Below are positions 1 to 6,910 of a stretch of 6,910 bases of DNA, piece after piece. Source of the stretch: DATDRS01 sp035291605 (GTDB taxonomy: Bacteria; Chloroflexota; Anaerolineae; Anaerolineales; UBA6663); the NCBI GenBank assembly GCA_035291605.1, contig DATDRS010000223.1:1-6910 (forward strand), read 5' to 3'. Made by a program: the position numbers and the translations under genes. Each line of letters starts with the position of its first letter. The first letter of the stretch is position 1. Below the pieces are notes generated by a model that was not told where the DNA came from, did not search any database, and saw only the letters and a program-made list of their open reading frames with translations.

Positions 1-619
1 AACCGTGGTTCGACCTGACCTGCCGCCGGAGCATGGCCGTGTTGATATCCAGCGCGATGCCGCGCTCGACGCAGTTGCGGAGGACGGGGCGGATGTAGTC
101 TTCGTAGTCGTGTGGGTCGTAGCCGCCGTAGATACCATAGGCCGTGCGGACGGGGACGTCAAAGTGGCTGAGGATGTCGAAGCCGCCAGCGCGCGTCATG
201 CGCTCCAGTTCCTCGAAGAACAACCGGAAGGCCTCGGCGGGCGGGCGTGAGCGAAAGTAGCTCTCGTCGAAGATGATCTCATCGCCCACCCAGTGCAGCG
301 AGCCGAGGGCATAGTCGAAGGGGTAGCGCGCGAGGAGGGCCTTCGTCTCGGCGCGGTAAATGTGCGGCTCGCCGATCTCAATGCCCGCGCGGACGGCCAG
401 CCCTTTGGCGGCAAACCGGGCGCGGCAACGCTCGATCTCCGCCGCCCATTCGTCGAGGCGGAACCAATCGCGGCACTGCTCGCCGGGGTGCAGGTCATAG
501 TGCTCGGTGACGCCGATCTCCGGGATGCCCCGGTCAACCGCGCTCTGGCACATGTCGGCCATCGGGGCCGTGCCGTCGCAGGAGAAGTTTGTATGGAGGT
601 GGTAGTCGTGGGGGACCAT
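1..619 (-). CDS. PHP-domain histidinol-phosphatase-like phosphoesterase, 3' end missing at window edge
   Basis: The frame opens at ATG 619 and runs off the left edge, giving 206 visible residues; the C-terminal part is outside the window. The ordered PHP-family metal-binding motifs are visible: DYHLHTNFSCDG (H7, H9), GVTEHYD (H40), GIEIG (E81), ALGSLHWV (H109), DILSHFDV (H152) and LDINT (N193). The last family motif, a GSDAH-like segment, would lie just past the edge. This layout matches the HisK/HisJ type of monofunctional histidinol-phosphatase, usually about 260-280 residues, which makes L-histidinol from histidinol phosphate in the cytoplasm. Other PHP phosphoesterases look similar and no his genes are nearby, so the substrate is inferred. 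The gene follows cysS by 78 bases, and that gap is made almost entirely of heptad repeats. No Shine-Dalgarno sequence is visible before the ATG, but the HxH motif sits at the usual distance from it. Confidence 0.88.
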   Translation of the reverse strand, partial: MVPHDYHLHTNFSCDGTAPMADMCQSAVDRGIPEIGVTEHYDLHPGEQCRDWFRLDEWAAEIERCRARFAAKGLAVRAGIEIGEPHIYRAETKALLARYPFDYALGSLHWVGDEIIFDESYFRSRPPAEAFRLFFEELERMTRAGGFDILSHFDVPVRTAYGIYGGYDPHDYEDYIRPVLRNCVERGIALDINTAMLRRQVRSNHG

Positions 620-620
620 A

Positions 621-697
621 GAGAAGTTAGAGGTTGGAGGTTAGAAGTCGGAAGTCAGAGAGGTGCTGTCCGACTTCTGACTTCCGACCTCCATCTT

Positions 698-700
<3 letters not shown>
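621..700. repeat. inverted pair of 7-bp tandem repeat arrays filling the cysS-PHP spacer
   Basis: Plus-strand units in perfect 7-base phase are GAGAAGT (621), TAGAGGT (628), TGGAGGT (635), TAGAAGT (642) and CGGAAGT (649), with a decayed CAGAGAG at 656. The same unit then appears reverse-complemented: ACTTCTG (673), ACTTCCG (680), ACCTCCA (687) and a decayed TCTTCTA (694). The two arms pair perfectly over 13 bp, GTCGGAAGTCAGA (647-659) with TCTGACTTCCGAC (676-688), around a 16-base loop, and can also pair in other registers shifted by a repeat unit. The last unit contains the cysS stop codon (698-700). There is no U-run after the stem on the minus strand, so an intrinsic terminator is not supported. 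An mRNA hairpin between the two genes is possible. Confidence 0.8.
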
Positions 701-2128
<1,428 letters not shown>

Positions 2129-2139
2129 CTGGGGCAACG

Positions 2140-2160
2140 GGAGATTGGTGATTAGAGATT
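2140..2160. repeat. three heptad repeat units across the peptidase-cysS junction
   Basis: The units GGAGATT, GGTGATT and AGAGATT are contiguous on the plus strand and belong to the same family as the array inside cysS. The stop codon of the S9 peptidase (TAA, read from 2154-2152) lies within the repeat, and so do the codons for the last two residues (Asn-Leu). The array occupies most of the 23-base gap between the peptidase stop and the cysS ATG, which may explain why no Shine-Dalgarno sequence is found there. Confidence 0.65.
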
Positions 2161-4077
2161 TTCAATCTTCACCGGCTCCACCGGGTCGGCCAGTTGGAAC
2201 TTGAAGACCCTGGAGTAAAAGTACAGTTCGGCGTCGAGCGTGCGCTTAATGTTCTCGGCCTTGCGGAAGCCGTGCTGCTCGCCCTCGAAGGCCAGATAGG
2301 CCACCGGCAACTCCTTCGCGCGCACGGCTTCGTACATCATCTGGGCCTGGTTCGGAGGGACGATCTTATCTTCCAGCCCCTGGAACAGGATCAGGGCGCA
2401 CGCGAGTTTGTGCGTGTAGTGGATCGGCGAACGCTCCACATACAGGTCGCGCCGCGCCGGGTACGGGCCGACGAGGTTGTCGAGGTAGCGCGACTCGAAC
2501 TTGTGCGTGTCCTTCGCGAACGCTTCGAGATCGCCGATCCCGAAGTGACTCGCGCCGGCCTTGAAGACATTGCGGAAAGTGATGGCGCAGAGCGTGGTGT
2601 AGCCGCCCGCGCTCCCCCCCGTGATGGCAAGCCGCTCCCCATCCACCGCGCCGCGCTCGACCAGATAGCGCGCGCCGTTCACGCAATCGTCCACGTCCAC
2701 AACACCCCAGTTGCCGTTGAGCCGCTGGCGGTAGGCGCGCCCGTAGCCGGTGCTGCCGCCGTAGTTCACGTCGAGCACGGCGAAGCCTCGGCTCGTCCAG
2801 TATTGGATGCCCGGCGAGAAGACCGAGGAGGTCGCGCCCGTCGGCCCGCCGTGGCTCATCACAATCAGCGGCGGCTTTTCTCCCGCCGGGGCGACGAAGT
2901 CCTGATTGCGCGGCAGATAGTAGAAGGCATAGGCCGCCAGGCTGCCTTCGGTGGGGAACTGGATTTCCTGTGGGCTGGAGAGATAGCCGGGGTCAACTTT
3001 GACCTGGCTTGACCGGCGCAGCACATCCGTTGTTCGTGCGGCGAGGTCGAGAAGGACGATAGACCACGTTTCCGTCGGAGAGCCAGCCGTGAAGAGAACG
3101 CGCCCCGGCGCGGCGCGCACCCCGCCTATATCGGTGTAGGGCGTTTCAATGTCTTCCAGTTCGAGCGTCGCCGCGTCGAGGCGCGCCAGGTGCGCACCCC
3201 CGCGCTGGGCGTAGGCGCAAATGATGCGCCCGGCGGACTCGAACGCATAGGTGGACATGCTAAAGACCCACTGCGGCTGCCCGAACTCGGCTTCCAGCGG
3301 ACATAGCGGCTCGACGCGCCCTTCGCGCCAGCGGTAGAGGTTCCACCAACCCGTGCGGTCGGAGACGAAATACAGGAGGCCGTCCGGCGACCATTCCGGC
3401 TGAAAGATGGACTCCGCGAGGCCGCCCGCCACGCGCTCCGTCCGGCCCAATGAGCCATCGGGGTTCACCTCACCGACCCACAACTCGGTCCCGTCCCATG
3501 GCATATTCGGATGATTCCACGTCAGCCAGGCCAGTTTATTCCCATCCGGGCTGAGGCGCGGAGAGGAATAGAAGTTGTTACCGGAGACGATCACTTCACC
3601 GCCGTGCTCGTCGCCGTCGCATTTGATGATTGCCAGCGTATTCACCGCCTCGCCCGGGGCGGTGTGGTCCTCGCGCACGCAGAACAGGAGGTTGCGGCGG
3701 CGGTCAACGATGTAATCGGCGTAGCGCAGATCGGCCTCGGGCGTGATCGGACGTGGCTCGGCGCCGGGGTCCTGGCGGTAAAGGCGTTGATCGGCAAAGT
3801 TAGAGAAATAAACCGTGCCCTCGGCGGCAGCGTAAGCGCGCCCCCCGTATTCGTGCACGCGCGTCCGCGCGTTGAACGGCATGGGCGTGACGTCGCGGGT
3901 CTTCCCATCCGGCGTCCGGCGCACGATGGCAATCCGCCCACCTTCTTTAGGGCGCAATTCCGTCCAGTAGAGGTCGTCGCCGTCAAAGGCTGTTCCGCCT
4001 AAGCCGACGGTTTCGGCGACGATGAGGTCTGAGGTGATCGGCGATTTCCACGAGCCGTAGGGGGCAATGGTCGGCAT
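2152..4077 (-). CDS. S9 prolyl-oligopeptidase-family serine peptidase (dipeptidyl/acylaminoacyl peptidase type)
   Basis: This 641-residue protein has the two-part build of S9 peptidases. Residues 1 to about 370 form a probable seven-bladed beta-propeller with repeated blade motifs (SPRLSPDGNKLAW 172-184, QPEWSPDGLLYF 226-237). Residues about 375-630 form an alpha/beta-hydrolase domain. The catalytic triad is visible: S489 in GGSAGGY, D570 in GLEDKIVPP and H602 in GEQHGF; SHGGPTG (408-414) is the likely oxyanion loop. Such enzymes cut short peptides from the N-terminus or remove acylated residues. There is no signal peptide, so it is probably cytoplasmic; the exact specificity cannot be read. 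ATG 4077 has a GGGAG Shine-Dalgarno site (4085-4089) seven bases upstream. The start also overlaps by one base the stop of a disrupted upstream frame (TGATG). The gene is first in a probable three-gene unit with cysS and the PHP gene. Confidence 0.95.
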   Translation of the reverse strand: MPTIAPYGSWKSPITSDLIVAETVGLGGTAFDGDDLYWTELRPKEGGRIAIVRRTPDGKTRDVTPMPFNARTRVHEYGGRAYAAAEGTVYFSNFADQRLYRQDPGAEPRPITPEADLRYADYIVDRRRNLLFCVREDHTAPGEAVNTLAIIKCDGDEHGGEVIVSGNNFYSSPRLSPDGNKLAWLTWNHPNMPWDGTELWVGEVNPDGSLGRTERVAGGLAESIFQPEWSPDGLLYFVSDRTGWWNLYRWREGRVEPLCPLEAEFGQPQWVFSMSTYAFESAGRIICAYAQRGGAHLARLDAATLELEDIETPYTDIGGVRAAPGRVLFTAGSPTETWSIVLLDLAARTTDVLRRSSQVKVDPGYLSSPQEIQFPTEGSLAAYAFYYLPRNQDFVAPAGEKPPLIVMSHGGPTGATSSVFSPGIQYWTSRGFAVLDVNYGGSTGYGRAYRQRLNGNWGVVDVDDCVNGARYLVERGAVDGERLAITGGSAGGYTTLCAITFRNVFKAGASHFGIGDLEAFAKDTHKFESRYLDNLVGPYPARRDLYVERSPIHYTHKLACALILFQGLEDKIVPPNQAQMMYEAVRAKELPVAYLAFEGEQHGFRKAENIKRTLDAELYFYSRVFKFQLADPVEPVKIENL

Positions 4078-4204
4078 CAGATTTCTCCCTTTTCGACAAT
4101 CCCAAACGAGCCGCGCCAGTGGGACTTATAGCCCTCTTCCATATTCAGGTCAAATACGAAGCGAAGCGGTCGTAGACGGTGTAGCGGTGGTCCACGCCTT
4201 CCAT
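4077..4204 (-). pseudogene. small unrecognised reading frame broken by a 5-bp tandem duplication
   Basis: Two short frames abut here. The first starts at ATG 4204 (MEGVDHRYTVYDRF...) and stops after 19 codons (TGA ending at 4145). The second, in another frame, reads FVFDLNMEEGYKSHW then RGSFGIVEKGEI and stops at TGA 4079-4077, overlapping the peptidase ATG as TGATG. A tandem GAAGC-GAAGC (plus strand 4158-4167) lies at the switch. Removing one copy fuses the two into one 40-residue frame with plausible amino-acid usage (…YDRFVFDLNMEEG…). I do not recognise the product. It may be a recently broken small gene, the remnant of a longer one truncated by the repeat element just upstream, or a chance pairing; the predicted promoter lies inside it. 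A sequencing or assembly indel is also possible. Confidence 0.35.
4125..4153 (-). promoter_or_regulatory. sigma70-type promoter for the S9 peptidase-cysS-PHP unit
   Basis: On the minus strand a -35 TTGACC (4153-4148) and a -10 TATAAG (4130-4125) are separated by exactly 17 bases, each matching five of six consensus positions. The predicted start near 4118 would give a leader of about 40 bases containing the GGGAG ribosome binding site at 4085-4089. It lies downstream of the terminator at 4281-4322, as expected for a new transcription unit. It also lies inside the disrupted small frame, so if that frame is genuinely expressed this promoter would be internal to it. Confidence 0.5.
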
Positions 4205-4222
4205 TGTATCACCCTGGGGCAA

Positions 4223-4280
4223 CCTCACCCCCGGCCGCTTCGCGTCTCCCGAAGGAACTGCTCTTCGGGAGAGTGGGGAG
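4223..4280. repeat. REP-like palindromic intergenic element
   Basis: The plus strand reads CCTCACCCCCGGCC, then a perfect 9-bp inverted repeat TCTCCCGAA (4245-4253) / TTCGGGAGA (4264-4272) with a 10-base loop, then GTGGGGAGGGG. The C-rich left flank and G-rich right flank can pair partly, making a longer imperfect palindrome. From memory, intergenic elements of the CCTCACCCC...CTCTCCC...GGGAGAGGGGAG type are common in many high-GC genomes, including Chloroflexota; copy number here cannot be checked. It sits between the protease terminator and the disrupted small frame. Confidence 0.5.
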
Positions 4281-4322
4281 GGGAAGATAAATACAGCGGG
4301 CCGTCACATGGACGGCCCGCTG
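4281..4322 (-). terminator. intrinsic terminator of the metalloprotease gene
   Basis: A perfect 12-bp stem (4294-4305 with 4311-4322) closes a 5-base loop. It is followed on the minus strand by TATTTATCTTCCC, a moderately U-rich tail. It lies about 55 bases after the protease stop codon and before the promoter of the next unit. The plus strand has no comparable U-run after the stem, so it works best for leftward transcription. Confidence 0.7.
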
Positions 4323-4376
4323 GGTAGTTGAAGATGAAGGGTGTGGATAACTAGCCGATGCCGATTACCGGCGGCC

Positions 4377-5153
4377 TTACTGCGCCCAGAACACGAAGGT
4401 GAACACCTTGTGACCGCCGCCGAAGTCGCGCATGTACAGCGCCGCCCGGCCATCGGACGAGGTCCGCATGAGCTGACCCCACTCAGACTGGCTGTGGAAG
4501 TCGCCGTTGGCCATCCCGGCTGGCATAGAGCCGACCGTGGTCGTGCTGTCGAGGTGGGCGTAGATCTGCTCTAACATGTCATAGTCGTGCTGGTTCGGAT
4601 GCTCGTTGGAAGGAGGGCCGTCCGGGTCGCTGGTGTAATCCATGCACGACCCGAGATTGGGATTGCTGAAGTTCTCGTCCTGGTGGTCAAGCCCAAAGTC
4701 ATGGGCGATCTCCTGGCACATCACGAGTCGCCTCCACGCGGGCGTGTTGTACGTCGAGGTATTGAAGTACGTGTCATTCATCTTGGCAGTGGCCTGCGTG
4801 ATGTGGCTGCCGCTGGCCCAGATCTGCGCCACTCCGAGCCAGCCGTTGTTGCCGTAATTGGCGTCACAGACCTCGATGCGCCCAGCGGTCGGCCGGCAGT
4901 TCTTCGGCCTGGTCCCGCCGGCGACCTTCGTCAGGTCAAGCACGCTGGACTGACTCCAGTCTGATATGGCCTCGTTGAGGTAAGGGTCCCAGGTAGATGA
5001 CACATTATCGCCCACCTTCAGGGTGAACGGATTGCTGGTGCGCGCCCAGTGGTAATTGCCCCACGCGTGATTTGCGCTAGCGGAGTACGGGAAAGCGACA
5101 AGGGCGAACAAGGTCAGGAGCGAAACGGACACGAGCCAGAACTTTCTAAGCAT
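4377..5153 (-). CDS. secreted matrixin-like (metzincin) zinc metalloprotease with Gln in place of the first zinc-binding His
   Basis: The 258-residue protein starts with a clear signal peptide: LRK, a hydrophobic core to about residue 20, and a likely cleavage after SASA (A27/N28). The mature part holds a metzincin-type site, C-Q147-E148-I-A-H151-D-F-G154-L-D-H157, followed by a Met-turn-like SCMDY (M171). Canonical metzincins have HExxHxxGxxH; here the first His is Gln, while the catalytic Glu, the other two His, the Gly and the Met are kept. Four cysteines (C86/C96 and C146/C170) could form disulfides outside the cell. Residues about 203-258 form a Gly- and aromatic-rich tail of unknown role. 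It probably acts in the envelope or medium as a protease or, if zinc binding is lost, as a binding protein. AAGGAG (5161-5166) lies seven bases before ATG 5153. Its own leader and terminator suggest a single-gene unit. Confidence 0.85.
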   Translation of the reverse strand: MLRKFWLVSVSLLTLFALVAFPYSASANHAWGNYHWARTSNPFTLKVGDNVSSTWDPYLNEAISDWSQSSVLDLTKVAGGTRPKNCRPTAGRIEVCDANYGNNGWLGVAQIWASGSHITQATAKMNDTYFNTSTYNTPAWRRLVMCQEIAHDFGLDHQDENFSNPNLGSCMDYTSDPDGPPSNEHPNQHDYDMLEQIYAHLDSTTTVGSMPAGMANGDFHSQSEWGQLMRTSSDGRAALYMRDFGGGHKVFTFVFWAQ

Positions 5154-5559
5154 AGGTGGTCTCCTTATGGGTGGGTGTGGCTAAAGCGATGAGGAAATGA
5201 GGGAGGGCGGATACCCAGATAATCCGAAAGCGGCGGGCGGTTCCTCCTTTCGCCGGAGAATATGTGCCTGGTGAGAAAACGAGGGAGGATTTCAACCATT
5301 CGGCAGAACAGGCAATCTCAAAGCGAGTATATAGTGGGACGAACGGAAGTCTAGCCAGTACTTTAGTCAAGGTAGTGCTTTCTGGAACAAACACTGGCAG
5401 GAGGCGATTAAGTCTGCCTGCCTGTGTATCTGCTTAACCGCCGAACTTTCCACATGGATATGGGTTGCTGATGGAAATATCTCCTTCTTGTTTTATGGCG
5501 GCGGACTTGGCCCGCCTCACCGGGGTATAGGATGGAAACTGGGGTCAGTGAAACCAGCG
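5154..5559 (-). promoter_or_regulatory. 406-base intergenic leader of the metalloprotease, possibly structured
   Basis: I find no convincing gene here. The nearest candidate, an 82-codon frame at 5146-5394, overlaps the protease start and resembles nothing I know. Reading leftward, a TATACT -10-like box lies at 5331-5326 without a good -35, and a TTGACT at 5370-5365 lacks a -10 at the right distance. Nearer the gene are two small stems: TTCTCC/GGAGGA (5255-5260 with 5242-5247, one G-U pair) closing a GGCGAAA loop, and CGGAT/ATCCG (5222-5226 with 5208-5212) closing a 9-base loop. The first is followed by GGAGGAACCGCCC. These could be part of a structured 5' leader, but I cannot assign a known riboswitch. 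No strong terminator follows the transporter stop. Confidence 0.3.
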
Positions 5560-6873
5560 TTATGCTTCGCTCGCCATCGCCATGCGCTCGACGACTGAGG
5601 GGTGTTCCGTCTGCTGGCGGAAGGTGGAGACGTCAATCCGCCGGAGTAGGGCGAGCGAGGCAATCAGCATTGCGGCTTCCAGGCCGAAGACGACGAGGTA
5701 GCCCGCCAGCGGGTCTTGCGTGGCTTGCGTCACAAGGTCGCGCACCACGCCGCTGAGCAGGTTGCCGGTGAGGCGGGCAAAAGCGTCGGCCATGCCCCAC
5801 GTACCGATGAACAGACCAATCCCCTGGGCTGTGGTCATATCCAGCATGAGCGACAGGTTGGAGACGGCCGACAGGCCGGTGGCGAGGCCAAGCACGGTCA
5901 CGCCGAGGTAAAAGATGCCCTGGCTAGCGGTCGCGCCGCTGACCACGATGAGCGCGAACGCGGCGGCGGCTCCCCACGAGCCGATCTTGACGATGGTGCG
6001 CTTGTCCACGCGCCCTTCCAGCGCCCCGGCCACGATCAGGCAGATCAGCGTGCACGTCCCCCAAACAGCCGTGATGCGCGTCGTCTCCTCCACGCTGAGG
6101 CCAAAGGCCTGGCCCGCGAAGGGTTCGAGCAGGATATCCTGCCCGAGGATGGCGGCCAGCAGCAGGACGAGGTAGACGAAGAACAGGCGGGCCTGGGGGT
6201 TGGCGATCAAAGCGCGGGCGACTCTCCCCCACGCAGCGCGCCCGGTTTTGGCGGCGGCAGGCTGTGAGCGGTCTTCCAGCCGGATCACACCCAGCAGACC
6301 GAGGCCCAGCGCCGCCAGCGCGACGATGTGGAAAGCGCGCGTCAGGGCTTCCGGCGAATAGGGATCGAGCAAACTGCTCAAACTGATCGCCGTGAAGATG
6401 ATGCTGAGGATCATCATGAAGAACATGACGGCGACGGTGCGTGAGCGCCCCTTCTCGCCGGAGATTTCGGAGGCAAGCGAGAAATAAGAAACGGCGGCGA
6501 AATTGTAGCCCGTGCCCCACGCGCCGAAGGCCAGCACGCACAGGGCGAGGCCCAGCCCCCGGTCCGACGCGAGCGCAAAGGCCGCATACGGCGACAGGCT
6601 GACGCCGGCGACGCACAGCAGCAGGCCGGCGACGATATACGGCGTGCGGCGAAAGCCCAGCACAGGGTGACGGTCCGAGAAAGAGCCGATGGCGACCTGG
6701 ATGGGCGAGAACAGGTAGGGCAGCGAAGCAAACAGCGCCACGAGCGTGGCCGCGATAGAAAGCTCCTTGATCATCACGCGGTTGAGCGTGCTCTGGATGG
6801 GCACAAGCGTCATCGCGACGGCCACGTGCAGGAGGCCCAGTTGCAGGCGTTTGCGGGTCAGGTTGAAATCCAT
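5560..6873 (-). CDS. PucC-like BCD-family MFS membrane protein
   Basis: This 437-residue protein has about 12 hydrophobic segments, from about residue 12 to 411, and a central hydrophilic loop (about 200-225), as in the major facilitator superfamily. Its motifs fit the PucC/BCD branch: GSFSDRHPVLGFRRTPY (63-79) at the first cytoplasmic loop, SEISGEKGRSRT (135-146), QDILLEPFAGQAFGLS (245-260) and the GIGLFIGTWGMADAFARL region (351-368). Named members such as PucC and LhaA help assemble bacteriochlorophyll-protein light-harvesting complexes. Relatives also occur outside photosynthetic gene clusters, and no bacteriochlorophyll or antenna gene is visible here, so the substrate is unknown. ATG 6873 fits the family N-terminus, but no Shine-Dalgarno sequence is visible upstream; the promoter is probably beyond the right edge. 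It is separated from the protease by 406 bases. Confidence 0.88.
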   Translation of the reverse strand: MDFNLTRKRLQLGLLHVAVAMTLVPIQSTLNRVMIKELSIAATLVALFASLPYLFSPIQVAIGSFSDRHPVLGFRRTPYIVAGLLLCVAGVSLSPYAAFALASDRGLGLALCVLAFGAWGTGYNFAAVSYFSLASEISGEKGRSRTVAVMFFMMILSIIFTAISLSSLLDPYSPEALTRAFHIVALAALGLGLLGVIRLEDRSQPAAAKTGRAAWGRVARALIANPQARLFFVYLVLLLAAILGQDILLEPFAGQAFGLSVEETTRITAVWGTCTLICLIVAGALEGRVDKRTIVKIGSWGAAAAFALIVVSGATASQGIFYLGVTVLGLATGLSAVSNLSLMLDMTTAQGIGLFIGTWGMADAFARLTGNLLSGVVRDLVTQATQDPLAGYLVVFGLEAAMLIASLALLRRIDVSTFRQQTEHPSVVERMAMASEA

Positions 6874-6910
6874 AGGCGCAGGAGGTCTCTGAAGGATGGG
6901 TCGAGAAATA

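Noticed and set aside
2194..3012. 272-codon plus-strand open frame opposite the S9 peptidase
   Set aside because: It is antisense to the catalytic half of the peptidase, and its Arg/Val/Ala-rich sequence shows no recognisable domain.
5365..5370. TTGACT considered as a -35 box for the metalloprotease
   Set aside because: No -10-like hexamer lies 15-19 bases downstream; the nearest TATA-like sequence is about 30 bases away.
5146..5394. 82-codon minus-strand frame overlapping the metalloprotease start
   Set aside because: It overlaps the well-supported protease start, has no visible ribosome binding site or recognisable motif, and more likely represents leader sequence.
5500..5516. GC hairpin after the transporter stop, considered as a terminator
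   Set aside because: The stem is only five pairs plus one G-U, and the minus-strand sequence after it is A-rich (CATAAAACAAG), not U-rich.
6880..6910. Possible start of a divergent plus-strand gene (AGGAGG then ATG at 6896)
   Set aside because: Only five codons are visible, the spacing is long (10 bases), and the transporter starts 22 bases away in the other direction, leaving no room for promoters.

Overview
The window is GC-rich, and every gene I can support reads on the minus strand. In order of transcription, from right to left, these are: a PucC-like (BCD-family) MFS membrane protein; a secreted matrixin-like zinc metalloprotease; a short frame-disrupted reading frame; an S9 prolyl-oligopeptidase-family serine peptidase; cysteinyl-tRNA synthetase (cysS); and a PHP-domain histidinol-phosphatase-like protein cut by the left edge. 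The gene mix and the short repeats suggest a member of the Chloroflexota (Anaerolineae or Chloroflexia type). That placement is an inference from general family resemblance; no rRNA or other phylogenetic marker is present.

Layout. 5560-6873 holds the transporter, followed by a 406-base gap with no clear terminator. 4377-5153 holds the exported protease, with a strong Shine-Dalgarno site and a possibly structured leader; a 12-bp hairpin with a U-rich tail lies after its stop. 4078-4376 also contains a REP-like palindrome, a disrupted reading frame of about 40 codons whose stop overlaps the next start (TGATG), and a good sigma70-type promoter. From 4077 leftward the peptidase, cysS and PHP genes are closely spaced (23 and 78 bases) and probably form one transcription unit. 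No pathway link between these three is evident. The peptidase would act on peptides, CysS charges tRNA-Cys, and the PHP protein is a probable phosphoesterase.

The most distinctive signal is a family of degenerate 7-bp tandem repeats (TTGGAGA/TTGGAGG/CTGGCGA type). It occurs at three places clustered around cysS: inside the gene, where it encodes a 7-residue-periodic insert; filling the cysS-PHP spacer as two inverted arrays; and across the peptidase-cysS junction. The repeats supply the stop codons of two genes. Other points worth a second look are a metzincin motif whose first zinc ligand is Gln instead of His, an unusual KMARS version of the KMSKS loop in CysS, and the disrupted small frame upstream of the peptidase. 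I see no CRISPR array, tRNA, rRNA, transposase or recognisable defence system.
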